Shown here in pieces: positions 49,216 to 60,134 of a stretch of DNA of 64,000 nucleotides. The DNA is from Sphagnum compactum (Eukaryota; Bryophyta; Sphagnopsida; Sphagnales): positions 16,368,001 through 16,432,000 of the forward strand of contig OZ234494.1 of assembly GCA_965153455.1 (NCBI GenBank). The letters run 5' to 3'. The notes under the pieces were generated by a model. It saw nothing but the letters and a program-made list of their open reading frames with translations, did not search any database and was not told where the DNA came from. Every line of letters begins with the position of its first letter. Position 1 is the first letter of the stretch. A program made the translations under genes and the position numbers.

Positions 49216-49609
49216 TGTACTTTGGATGAAAATATACAGCCCTGAAATAGCGTGAAATGGGTTCGGACCTGAACATTTCCATAGGATACAATGGTGTACC
49301 TTGGATGACAATATACAGCCCTGAAATAGAGTGAAATGGGTTCGGACCTGAACATTTCCATAGGATACGATGGTGCACCTTGGATGAAAATATACAGCCC
49401 TGAAATAGAGTGAAATGGGTTCGAACCTGAACATTTCCGTAGGATACACTGGTGTACCTTGGATGAAAATATACAGCCCTGAAATAGCGTGAAATGGGTT
49501 TGGACCTGTACATTGCCATAGGATATAATGGTACTTTGGATGAAAATATACAGCCCTAAAATAGCGTGAAATGGGTTTGGACCTGTACGTTTCCATAGAA
49601 TACAATGGG
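49216..49609. repeat. 79-bp tandem repeat, five copies
   Basis: GGATGA(A/C)AATATACAG starts at 49224, 49303, 49382, 49461 and 49538: three spacings of 79 bp and a last of 77. Each unit includes GTGAAATGGGTT(C/T)GGACCTG and ATTTCCATAGGATAC-type sequence. Because 79 is one more than a multiple of three, successive units are read in successive frames. The unit has no stop in several frames, which explains the overlapping minus-strand frames of up to 164 codons (49111-49605). The latter are probably not genes. Confidence 0.93.
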
Positions 49610-51244
49610 ACTCTCCAGAATGTGCAATAAAAGAACCCTAATCCCTGAACCCTAAACCCTGATGATGACAGGTTGCTGTGGCATGTAAATCATCTCGCAC
49701 TTACAAGTGCCCAATTTTCATATGTATGGGTGGGGGCAAGGGAGACAATTAACACTCGATGTACCTATGTGGGATGTGATAAACATTGGTAGAGGCCGAA
49801 AAAGGGGGTGTGGATGGACCAGCTCGAACCTGCAATACACAATAAAGCAAGTGGATGTTCTAGTCATGATATCAGTAAGTGGTGCAACCACCACGTATAG
49901 TAATGATATCAGTAAGTGATGGAGGCACCACCACACACCCAAAAACCAAGAGAAAATAAGCTCTACATCATTGCCAAGGAGCCTGACATTTTTGGGTAAT
50001 GGATAGAAGGTTGAATCGGAACGTGCTGCATTGATTTTACGAAAGAAGAAGGTGTTTTGCAGCAGCAGCAAGGGCTAGCTGCTTTTGGGAATCTGCCACT
50101 GCATAGGTAGATCTCTGGATTTCCAATGGCTGTTGCAGCAGGCAAATTGCCATCCGTTAGGGGAGACACTGAATACTCCTCCCCAAATCGAATTCTCTGT
50201 CCAGCACCGTTTCCCCACACGTTCTTTTGTGACTTGTGTGATTTTACGTGCAATCGTGTTGTGCAGTTCTTCATATTTAGCAAAAATGACGTCACTTATA
50301 CTGTTCTATTCTGCATGTTGTGCAGTTCTTCATGTTCTGCAAAAAGAACATCACTTATAATGTTCTGCATGTTTAGCTGCATTGAGCCATCTTCAAACCT
50401 AACACCTCTATCTCTCTAGAACCAACCTCGGGCATATTTTTAAGCCCTGAAAAGACATAGTCTATTTTTTATTTAACATATGTCACAAGGTCAAAACGGT
50501 CATACCCTACAACAAAAATCATGTTTTGAGGACTATAAATCATTTTTTGAATTGAATAGTGCTCGAGTAGGGTGGGGGTCCTTGTGACGGACCTCTTCCC
50601 ATCCTGCCACCAAGTCAACAATTTTTTATAGGGTACCAATGTAGGCCCTGTACACTACATTGGTACCTTCACCTTATTGAGTGAGGCCTTCTAGTGGCCA
50701 TATTCCTCTTGTGTAAGGTAAAGCCCTAGGCTTTATGGAAACAAGGGACCCCGAGGCAGGAGCCAAGTGAATCCCAAATTTCTGTAGAGCCCTGGTCCAT
50801 GGGCTTTAAACATGGCATAAAAATTGTTGTGGGTTTTGGAAAAGAATCTTGTGACACTTGGAGGGTACCAGCACCAGATGTCAAAAAAAAGGTGAGCTTT
50901 TCAAAAAATGAAACACCTGCCTCCATACATGTTACACTTTGTAATGCGCCCTTTCGAATACACTGGAAAAAACTGGGTAGTTTTTATGAACTCAAAGACC
51001 CTAGTTTAGTCTCAGGAGGAGATATTTACCATGGTTAGAAAAAGACTTGCATTTTGTCCATGGTATACCAGTGTAGGTGCTGGTTCACCCAAGGGGTTGG
51101 TCACTTGGTCAGGTCAGGTTTGGTTGAGTTTTTCTACAAGTAAGCAATTAATCACACATGGTTAATTAAAGGCACAAATAGCAACATGTAACCACAGATT
51201 GGTAAAATGAAGAACATAGTCATTGCCGGAAATGTATAAGGCCC
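49610..51244. other. Intergenic DNA
   Basis: Mixed composition. Overlapping frames on both strands at 49718-50420 show no recognised family. A TTGTGCAGTTCTTCAT block occurs twice near 50259 and 50319. Confidence 0.45.
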
Positions 51245-51569
51245 ACTTTAGACGAGGGTCCAGGGTCCAATTTCCTGGTAACCAATTTGGACTAATTTGA
51301 AGCAAATTGAATCCTTGAGTTGTACTGTACCTTGGTCTCTAGCCTGATTCTTGGTTCTCCAAATCAGGAGCTCTCTTTTAGATAGCACTGTTTTTAGGTC
51401 CGAACCCATTGATTTTGCCTCCAAATCAGGTGCCATGTAGGTTTAGCCTCAATTTGCCACTTTTTGGTCTTGGACCCTTGTCTAAAGGCCTTGGGACCGA
51501 TTTAAAGCTTTTGACCAATAAGATTGCTTGAGTTCATTGGTCCCTGGACCTTGGACCCCCCTCTAAAGT
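51245..51569. mobile_element. MITE with ACTTTAGA ends
   Basis: The left end ACTTTAGACGAGGGTCCAGG and the right end, read inward as ACTTTAGAGGGGGGTCCAAG, are terminal inverted repeats about 25 bp long. A further internal inverted block, TTGGACCCTTGTCTAAA near 51473, pairs with the left end as well. About 325 bp, no coding capacity, superfamily not assigned. Confidence 0.65.
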
Positions 51570-52663
51570 CACCCTAAGTAAGTTAGCTGCTTTTTGTTAG
51601 GAGAAAGAAACCTCTTATTTGACCCCCAAAAAAGGAATTTTGTGGCAAAATTGCCCCAAAATGGCCGAGGATTTCTTTCTCTGAAATTGCCCAATTTAGA
51701 CAGCAGGTTCCAAAAGGTTTTTTGAGAATGTCTGCATTTAGTGGCATTGCCAAGCAAGAAGTACAACAAAGAACTGGAGCATATGGCCAATGAGTGCAAT
51801 CCCATGGGAACCAAACTAATTCTCTGAAGAGTATTCACACACTTTGAAGAGGCTCCAAAGCCTTCATGAACTTGTGAAGACTGCAGAGGTTGTACTTGTC
51901 AGGCTTATTGGGATCAAGCATGAGGTGAACAATGGTATGCATGTTACTTTGACCATTTTCATTTGAGGTTTGGGCCTTTATGGCAGGCTGCAGCTGGTCT
52001 TTTTGTGGATAAGAAGAGGCTGGAAAGTACTCTGGCAACAAGCAATGTTCATATATATACCTAGCTTGTCTGCTGAGTGCTCCCTCAATAAAGAAAATAG
52101 TGTTTGTCAGGCCACTGCTGGTCCCCTTGTGGTGCAACCAATACAAACAGAGGTGGGCATGCTCGGTTAAGAATTTGTTTGAGAGAGAGAAAAGTTGTGG
52201 CACCCAAAAGTCAGGACATTATTTGTTGATTCCTCCTCAATAAGAGGGACATGGGCTCCTCCTTCGGAAGCTACTTATGCATTGATTTGGGTAGTTACCC
52301 CTCTGATCCCAGCTAACATTATGGACGTGCATATAATGAGAAGCATGAACTCAAGCTCTGGATGTCTGCCTCTCTTGCCTCCGCTGCTGTTGACAACCAC
52401 CCCAGCTAGACACTGCAAACAAAATCCTTTTATCGTCTCTACTTACCTGTGAGCTGTCTTGCTGGTTTCAAGCAAAATTCTGGAATGCTTTTACATCAAA
52501 ACCTCCAATTGCAAAATACTGAAGCCTTGAAGCAGCCAAAAAAGGAATTATAATATAATATATGGTATTCTCCATGTACATTTCATGTCAAAGAATATAA
52601 GAGCAGATCCACCTACACCCCTTATGTTTGTCAGCCTTTAGTAGTGTCTACGGCATTTGAAAT
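51570..52663. other. Intergenic DNA, possibly fragmentary coding
   Basis: The minus-strand frame 51835-52203 (122 codons) has fairly protein-like wording (HTIVHLMLDPNKPDKYNL), and a short open stretch lies on the minus strand near 52300-52412. I could not join them into a gene or recognise a family. Confidence 0.35.
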
Positions 52664-53030
52664 ACGGTAGTACCTTGGCAGCTTTGACACTAATTAAATT
52701 TAGGCTCCACGCTGCTTTGCACTACTGGTGACAATTTATTTGTTGTAATAATATTGTCTTTTCAAAGATAAAATTTATTAAATTTCACTATATGTCATTT
52801 TGTTCGATTAATTTTTAAATTTTTTATGGTGGTACCTTGGCAGCTTTGACACTAATTAAATTATTTGTGAAAATGTTGAGATTTTCACCCCAAAAAAACT
52901 TTTTTCAAAGTGCAAAATAATGGGAATCTATTTCAATGCTCAGAAATATTTTATTTTCAAAATGAAATCTGAAATATTAATTAATTATTCAATAGACATG
53001 TGTTGAAGCTGCTCATGCACTAGAATAATG
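52664..53030. mobile_element. MITE-like element with repeated end
   Basis: GGTAGTACCTTGGCAGCTTT at the left finds its inverse GTGTTGAAGCTGC near 53000. The 30-bp block beginning TACCTTGGCAGCTTTGACAC occurs twice in direct orientation, exactly, at 52671-52700 and 52833-52862. Related ends lie near 47840 (inverted; GAAGCTGCCAAGATACTACC) and, weakly, 54840-55055. No coding capacity. Confidence 0.5.
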
Positions 53031-53344
53031 TGCTTGAATTATTTCCTATCCCCAACCCTAAACATGAAATCTTGGACAGTGTAGAATTAGGATTAGTTAA
53101 ATGTCACATGGGCCAATCAAGGCCAATCATATTTCTTTACCAGCCCTTTAAGATAGCACTCATACTTAATGCTACTTAGCACTGTATATATGTGGATGCA
53201 TGCTAAAAATCCTAACACTAACTTATCTTGTGGATGTCACCATTTGTTATTATTAGTGCTTAAGAGCTGGAAACTGAACACAACACTTGGATGTTCAGAA
53301 GAATTTAGCTTCATTGGCTCTCTCCATAGGGAAGAGACTACACA

Positions 53345-53482
53345 TTGGTGTAAGATTTGAGCATAAAATTTTGCTCAACCTTGACCCAATGTGTGAGTGA
53401 CATCCAGAGTATGTGTGCATATGATGAATAGGCATGTTCCATAGAAATGCATGCATCTAGCTGAGAAGTTCTAGATCCAATA
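53345..53482 (+). repeat. Dispersed repeat, copy 3
   Basis: Collinear with 17520-17670 (TTGGTGTAAGATTTGAGCAT, GGCATGTTCCATA, GCATGCATCTAGCTGAGAAG). Confidence 0.7.
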
Positions 53483-54246
53483 AGGTAAGGTTTTAGTTTG
53501 CTATTGGAGAGTCATTACACAATGAGATGCTTGTTTCTTCTAGCAAAGCCCACTTTATCTTTTTGGCACATATGATGAATAAAACCTTGTATGACTTCAG
53601 CACATGAGTCTTGCCCAGTCTAGGCCATATAGGTAAAACTTTTGCTTCTCAAACAAATGCTTTTTTAAGAGAGGAGAAAACAGGTTTTTTGGGCCATTCC
53701 TTGGGGCAATGACTACACATTCACTAGGGTCTATCACACCTTTAACACAAGATGGGAAGTTGCACTTTATGCCTTATGGGCAGGAATAGGTGCTATTTAA
53801 ACACACTTCTATAAAATACAAGTAGTAATTTAAACTTACCTTCAAAGGCCTTAACTTTGGACTTAAAGCTTAGAAGTTATTAAGCAGAGGAAAATGATTT
53901 AATTTTTCACTTATTTCAAAGTTTACTCCATTGTTTTGGATCTCATTTTGTTTCAAAATATTAGAAAAGAAAGATCCAGCATCTTTGATGACACATTCAA
54001 AAGCATTATTATGATGCCAAACTGGTAGCTAAAATGTAATAAGAAAGATGGAAAGAGACACCTTTGGCATATTTAGTGATAGATTCAAAAGCGTTCGTAT
54101 AGTCATGTATTAGGAGCAGAGTCTAAATTGATTCCACATGTATAAGGTAATAGTCTTGCTCACAGTGATTTAGTGTGCAAAGATGGGTGTCTAAAGGACA
54201 AAGGTATTGGCGTTCACTTTACTAAGCTTGGCGCTCTTTCAGGATT

Positions 54247-54281
<35 letters not shown>

Positions 54282-56186
54282 TCTGGTTTGCTTCACATGG
54301 CCCACAAAGGGTTTAGGACCTAGGCTTGGGTTTTGGATTTGGGTGAGTGCCTTTTCCTCCCTTTTGCTTCTAGGCATTGTCTCAGCTTTGGATCTTGGTC
54401 CTCTCTTCATGCTCCTCCATTTTCCTTCAGGATTGGTGTTTTTCTTAATTAAGGAGCTGTTATTTTTTATACAATGATAGTGGCATTGGATTAAAGGTAC
54501 ACAGTGTCCTGTTGAATTGACAATCAAACACAAGAGCCCCCTAAAAAATCCATTTTGGAGATGCTGTTTCAGGAGCTGGGTTTGCTTATTATAATCCCCA
54601 AAGAGAATGATGATGATGATGATGATGAGAGAAGGGTTGAATAATTTATATATAGACCTTACACAGCTGCAGCTGAAAGCTCAGGATTTGAATTAACACA
54701 CAACTGTGGTACTAGTTCAAACTTCAGTCTCTACTACTGACATTATCATCACATTCAAGGAACTTCTACAGTTAATTCTAGAACTGTTAAAATTTCAGAT
54801 ATTCAGATTGGAGTGTCAATTACAGTAACAGACACCATACCCTTGTACTAGACCAGTTTGACACCAATTATATATCATTTTCAGAAATGTTGAAATTTTC
54901 ACAGTTTTTTTTTTCAGAAATATTTTTTTCTGAAGGAAATAAAGAATCTGATGAAATACTTAAGAATACATCATTTTGTTGAAATGGAATCCACAAAATT
55001 AATTGATTTGACGAACATGTATCAAAGTGGCTAAGGTACTATCATATTAATATTTGTTCCCCTGTAAAAGGTACACACAGGCATCAGTATGAGTGGGCTC
55101 TTGACCTGGGGCAAAGCTAAGACACAGGGTTGCAAAATGGGACACTGGGAGAATAGTTTTGAAGGCATCTTGCATATCGGGCTCTTCTGGACCACTCAAA
55201 AGTGACCCACAAAAGTGGCTATCCATAGAGGATCAAAACAAAATCCTGGAGAACATCAAAGTACATCATGAGAAATCAATTGGGTTCAGAACCAATCCTG
55301 AACCAAATTGCTCTTTGCATACTTGTCAAGACATGGACAAGGACATTGGAAAAGGGAAGGAGAGAGAATTCTAGCATCATAGCATTACTTTTAGTGCAAA
55401 AATCAATCCTAATGAAAACTTGAGTTTGAATAAACAACAATAATACTGTGGTAAGAGTCTTGGGCATCAGTGGAAGTTGCAGTTTGATAAGAGAAAATCA
55501 ACAAAACATTTAGTTTAAACAAATTCAATCATCCTTTAGAGAACTTATTGCAGCTTGTGAAGTCTGATCTCACTGCACTTCTTAGCTGGTTACTTTCAAG
55601 GGGAACCAAGGAGAATGAAAAAGTACTGAACCCTTTAATCATCCAGTCCTTATCCTGGATAGATGATTCAAAATATTGGCAACGTTAGGCACTCAGCATC
55701 ATGCACTACACTACTTGCCAGAGCTGGTCACATGGACTTTCCATCATGTTTCAGACCTATGAGCAGACAATATTCCAGGTCGTGGAATTCTTTGGGATGG
55801 ACTATAAATCATAACACCTTGCATATCAAATTACTCAGAACACATCATCTCTCATGAACACACACCTATTTACCACACCATCATTACCATCCTTGAAAAC
55901 TGCTCTGGTGAGGTCCATCCCAGCACCTGGTTAGCCCAAATGTTGACAGTCTTTTGACATCAGTTATGTTGAACTGAAGGTGATGAAACTGGTGCTCACA
56001 AATCAAGGGAAGCAGATAGACATGGTACTTGTCAGCATTGACCCGTGAAATCATCAGCATGTATCAACTATTCATGTCACAGTTCATAGCCCTATCCAGT
56101 TGGAACATGGGTCCTGCTGATTCTGCTTGTGTTTTTAGCTATACAACTTGCAACTTGACTTGCCTAAAGTCTTAACAGAAAAGTGT
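53483..56186. other. Downstream flank of the AHP gene
   Basis: No second gene recognised. A (CT)n microsatellite lies at 54250-54279 and a (ATG)n run near 54609-54627. The 3' untranslated region of the AHP gene should occupy the right end of this stretch, but I did not fix its polyadenylation site. Confidence 0.5.
54250..54279. repeat. (CT)n microsatellite
   Basis: About fifteen uninterrupted CT units. Confidence 0.9.
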
Positions 56187-56246
56187 CTAATAATCCTCTT
56201 CTGGATAAGGAAGACTGCCACCAGCCGATAGAATTTTTTGTTCCAG
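56187..56246 (-). CDS. AHP exon 6
   Basis: Acceptor GTTGGCAG. Encodes LEQKILSAGGSLPYPEEDY and the TAG stop. The LEQ-I--AGG wording is the typical AHP tail. Confidence 0.95.
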   Translation of the reverse strand: MEQKILSAGGSLPYPEEDY

Positions 56247-58938
56247 CTGCCAACCACAACCCCAAAGCCATATCAACCACACACTTACAATAGGCACCCC
56301 CTGCCTCAAACTGGAAATCCATAGGGGATCAACAAAAATCTCCACAATCAAAACTACCACTGAATGTCTCATAATTGAAAGTTACAGCGCATCTGATGAG
56401 CACTCCTCATTGGATGAGTGTTAAGACAAAACAAGACCAGATTTGATGCTTTCTGACAACTTGAAGTTCCTTGAGAACCATGTTCTTGATACCAAAGGGC
56501 AGAAGGCATGAAAACTTTAATAAAAGAATTCAACAAGGGATATGCTTGATCAGAGTACACAGCATGAAATCTAACCATAGCACAAGCAATAACAAATGAA
56601 GAAAACAATGACTGCAAGACTTCAATTCTTCTTTAAGTTTGAAGGTTTGCAAACATGGCCATGCTCATATTTTGACACAGATCACTGTTGTGTGTACAGC
56701 TGCCAGACATTGTTGCCAAGAAAACCTAGTACTTGGATATGATGACCATGAATAGTCAATGGGAACATTAGACAGAGAACTAAACATCTCAAACCCTATT
56801 ATGTGGAACAAGCGAGCTTCTACCCATCCCTTGAAAGACAAGTGCTGACGGTCTACAATTAAACAGAGCCTTTTCTGAATATATAATCGCTTCTAGCCAT
56901 CATGTTAGGTTTTGAGGGTCTATTATTTGACAGAGCCTAGTTCACATATGCCAGAACAGATCCATTGACAACACCAGAGCATTTCTGGAGAACAATATTA
57001 CCTCAAACATGTGTTCTAGCTTGCTCTTGACCAGGTTGAATTCTTGCTTCACTTGCTCTAAGCACTTTTGACACCTGCAAGGTCATATCACACCACCTCA
57101 TCAATTCTACACTTGAATTAGTGAACAGCACCCTACAAAAACTTGACTTCTGTAAATTAGTTGCTGAACAAATGTCCCATTCCCACCACAAACCTGAAGA
57201 ACCACACATTTTACAAACCCATACACATAAAAGCAGCTTTGTCAGCAGGCACTTGCATACTCGTCAGCTCAACAAAAATATCACTGGAGGAGAGGCACTC
57301 ACCCTTCCCTGTCATGTGCCTCACAGCAAATCCGAAATTTGATGCAGACAGCTTTCACCTTTTGTGCACCAATACTGATTTCAAAAGCAACCCCAGTGTC
57401 CACCCAGTCAATGCCTCTGCATACCAAACTGACCTCCCTTGACGAAATGCAGACCTTACCCGACCATGAATTCGACAGGACTGTTGATCATTGTACAACC
57501 AAGCTAAGGACCATGCCAAGGTCTCATAAAACTAAGAAGCACTGAAGTAATTTTCCCCTGTAGTCACAGTTCATCACAAACAGCAGAGGTTCCACTTGAT
57601 CCAACAATATTAGCAAGTCCTAGCAGACATTGGAGCTGCTATTAAAGCATAAACTCACTGGTATCATCCAACATAGGTACCAAGTAGCTACAGAGACAAA
57701 GAAATGGATGGACCCTAAATGCAACCAACATCTGTCTCAACTCCTTCGAAATTTTTCAGTCAGATTATGCGTCTGTCACATCTGCCCCCATAACCTTAGT
57801 GAGTAATGATAATAGATAGCCAGACTGAGATCATGGTCAGCACATGACTGAAGAAGGCTGGCTCCATGTGCTTTCTTTCATTCACGGTGCAGTTGACAGG
57901 CAGGTAAACAACCTTGAGCTGCTCCCCTTAAATTGGTGTACATGAGCATCCACCGCCACATAGTTAATTGGTTCTTGCTTACTGCATCACTCACAGGAAA
58001 CAAGAGCTCAAAAAAAGCCAGCCACAAAAAAAAACCTTTGATAAGAATGTTACCCACTCTCCCCACCCTTGCAAATGCACAGAGCATCAGGGGCTAGGGG
58101 GGATTAGGGATTATCATCATGAAAGTTGACATCCAGAACTAGTCAGACATAATGAATGTTCTGAAGACATACATCTGCATGTCCAAAAAACAAGAAATCA
58201 CTTTCTTGCCGGATCTACTTGGCCTACACATCCTCTGTCATGTTAGCAGAACAAAAAAGGCATGCATAGAAGGTGAGGTATGCTTACAGAGATTCAGTCA
58301 GCTCCTCCAGGAGCCTGCCAGAATCTTCGAAGAACAAGGAAACCACTTCCGAAACAAATTCTGGATTGCTTTCATCCTGCAATTGCTGAAGCTGAGTAAA
58401 CTGCTGGTCCAAAACTTCCTGCCACCATCATCCCCCACTCCCTACTGTCAGGTTCCACACAAACACACACACTTACACTTCCCAATGAAAGAGAAGGGGA
58501 AAAAAAAAGACAGAAAGTTTTCCTCCTCCCCTAACCGGTCCTCCCCACCTCGGCCCCCCCAAACTCGACATAGCTGGTTTTCCAAACCACAATCCAAACA
58601 GAAGCAAATGATGTAACGTCAAATGGATAGGTCACCTCCGCCAGCAGAGTTTCAGTCAGATCCAGCAATTCTTTCTGCAGTCGCTCTACGTCCACCACGG
58701 CCTCTTCCGCGCCCGTCGCAGCTACATCTTCTTCTTCTTCTTCTGCCGCCCCTTGCTGCTGCTTCTGCGCCACCACTGCAGCAGCCTTGTCAGCCTCGCA
58801 GGCACATCCTCCGCTGCAGGGTCCACTGGGCTTACACTCCGCCCCCGCCAGGCTGGTGGTGGTGGTGGTGGTAGACGCGGCTACGCGGGTCTCCTTCAAA
58901 GCCACGGCCACGGCCTTGCTTTCTCTCTTCTCTCTCAT
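56187..58938 (-). CDS. Histidine-containing phosphotransfer protein (AHP)
   Basis: Six exons joined by five GT-AG introns: 58636-58938, 58288-58418, 57913-57981, 57303-57374, 57002-57074 and 56187-56246. Intron phases are 0, 2, 2, 2, 0 and lengths 217, 306, 538, 228 and 755 bp. The frame stays open across every junction and predicts about 235 residues. The HPt core starts near VERLQKELLDLTE (about 84) and carries FTQLQQLQDESNP, VVSLFFEDS, then VDAHVHQFKGSSSSIGAQKV, with the phospho-accepting His at about 160. AHPs carry phosphate from sensor histidine kinases, notably cytokinin receptors, to response regulators, moving between cytosol and nucleus. The only ATG in frame after an upstream TAA (59086-59088) is at 58936-58938. 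The protein therefore has about 82 extra N-terminal residues, unlike the usual 140-160-residue AHP. Exon number agrees with flowering-plant AHP genes. No sign of pseudogenisation. Confidence 0.95.
57002..57074 (-). CDS. AHP exon 5
   Basis: Acceptor CCTTGCAG, donor GTAATA (phase 0). Encodes CQKCLEQVKQEFNLVKSKLE and HMFE, the fourth helix of the HPt bundle. Confidence 0.96.
57303..57374 (-). CDS. AHP exon 4
   Basis: Acceptor GAAATCAG, donor GTGAGT. The Ser codon of SSSS-IGA is split across intron 3. Encodes SIGAQKVKAVCIKFRICCEA and HDRE. Confidence 0.96.
57913..57981 (-). CDS. AHP exon 3, phosphorylation site
   Basis: Acceptor GTGATGCAG; donor GTTGTT, a weak 5' splice site (phase 2). Encodes KQEPINYVAVDAHVHQFKG and SSS. 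The second His of HVHQFKG is the phospho-acceptor. The family usually has HQLKG; Phe replaces Leu here. Confidence 0.95.
58288..58418 (-). CDS. AHP exon 2
   Basis: Acceptor GGTGGCAG, donor GTAAGC (phase 2). Encodes EVLDQQFTQLQQLQDESNPE and then VVSLFFEDSGRLLEELTES, the most family-specific block of the gene. Confidence 0.96.
58636..58938 (-). CDS. AHP exon 1, with N-terminal extension
   Basis: 101 codons, much more GC-rich than the surroundings. It starts MREKRESK, followed by a six-Thr run (ACC repeat), a Cys-rich patch CKPSGPCSGGCACEAD (Cys 35, 41, 45, 47), a QKQQQ patch and EEEEED, then the family's N-terminal helix VERLQKELLDLTETLLAE. The donor after GAG is GTGACC (phase 0). The frame remains open upstream of the ATG for 49 codons but without another ATG. 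Confidence 0.88.
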
Positions 58939-59400
58939 AATAATAACCCCGAGGTCCAAGGATCGAACCAGCCCAGCACCGATTTGAACTCCGCTGGTGC
59001 TAGCACCAGCTTGTAGCCAAGATTGAGGGAGGGGGGGGGGCAAGCAAAGGAGAGGAAGAAGAGTAGCTGCAGAAAGAAAGCTACATTAGCCTAGCTGAAG
59101 TTAAAGATCCAGAGCCAACAAAACACACCAAAGAATAGCCTTACTTACTTCCTTCTCTTTCCTTTCCTTCCCCTTAACTTCCCTTCCCTTGAGGGGCTTC
59201 ACTTCCTTACTACAAGGGGGTGGGTGTGTTGGGTGGGTGCCAGGCACGCAGGCTCACCGCTGGGACTGTTCTGACTTGTAATCTGCCACTACGTGGAGCC
59301 TCTGGATATGTACTTCCTGATTTCATTTAATGCTGCCGTACCTCCATCTTGTTAGGGTTTTCTCAGATACCTACTCCCTCAATACAGCCCACTAATTTTA
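58939..59400 (-). promoter_or_regulatory. AHP 5' untranslated and promoter region
   Basis: GC- and purine/pyrimidine-rich sequence upstream of the ATG on the minus strand. A plus-strand CT-rich tract at 59150-59190 would be GA-rich in the transcript's sense. An in-frame TAA lies at 59086-59088. I could not fix a TATA box or transcription start. A TAAAATAAAATAAAAT tract on the minus strand near 59398-59415 is the nearest A/T-rich candidate. Confidence 0.4.
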
Positions 59401-60134
59401 TTTTATTTTATTTTTTGGGGACAAATTTTGTCATTTTTTAAACCAACAAATTGGTAGGGTTTTTTTTTTGTTTTTTTTAATTTCTTAAAATTCAAAATTC
59501 GACTGATTTGCTATTTTTTTGGGGGGAATTTTTTTTTCCAAATTCTTATTAGGAAAAAAAGACTTGCCCACTGTTTTGTGTGTGTGTGTGTGTGTTTGTT
59601 TTTTCCCTCCCACTTTTGTCATGTGGCTGAGGTGAAGATCGTCCATGAGCTGATTAACAAAATATGAAAAGAGAAATTTAATCACCCTTATGTATTTTTG
59701 GCTGCCTACTTGAACCATGAATAGAAATCTGGCCAATATATATATATATATTCTTCCTCGAATTTTGGCTATTTCTTTCCCCCAAAAATCACTGAATTTG
59801 CAACCAAATAATTTCAAAATTGTCGCACTACCTATTGCAAAAGTTCTCACCCCAAAAAACAAAAAAAAACAGGCTTGCTGCCCACCATCCTTCCAATGGC
59901 CTAATGGGGTTCTCACTTTTATGCTCAACCGTTTGGCAGGTTTTACTTACATCATTTCCCTTGTCTTGTCCTTTTTGTTGCGGTTCTTTGGCAGATTTTG
60001 CAAAAAAGAAAAAGGAAATTGGGATTTCATTAACTCAGATGGATGAAAGAGATAGATAGGTAATGAAAACCCAATATGGGGGAAACCCCATTGAGTAGAA
60101 CAAGGGGATACATTGGAAGGATGGTGGGCAAGCA
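59401..60134. other. Intergenic DNA
   Basis: T-rich and AT-rich with a (GT)n microsatellite at 59578-59595. The 147-codon minus-strand frame at 59485-59928 is Lys-, Phe- and Asn-rich from poly-A/T DNA and is not credible. Confidence 0.5.

Noticed and set aside
49111-49605. A 164-codon ORF and overlapping 129- and 79-codon ORFs
   Set aside because: They are read-through of the 79-bp tandem repeat in successive frames, with no independent evidence of coding.
49628-49665. CCCTAA/CCCTGA words resembling plant telomere repeat
   Set aside because: Only two or three imperfect units, far too few for an interstitial telomere array.
52411-52447. A strong donor (ACAG/GTAAGT) and acceptor (TTTGCAG) on the minus strand near 52.4 kb, with an open stretch after it
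   Set aside because: The implied intron is only 34 nt, too short for a plant intron, and the upstream exon has a stop in the required frame.
58531-59043. A 170-codon minus-strand ORF taken as one uninterrupted protein from 59043
   Set aside because: The codon at 59043 is TTG, not ATG, and the frame beyond 58636 is intron. The real start is the ATG at 58938 and the exon ends at 58636.
59485-59928. A 147-codon minus-strand ORF
   Set aside because: It arises from poly-A/T and GT-repeat DNA, with no family features.
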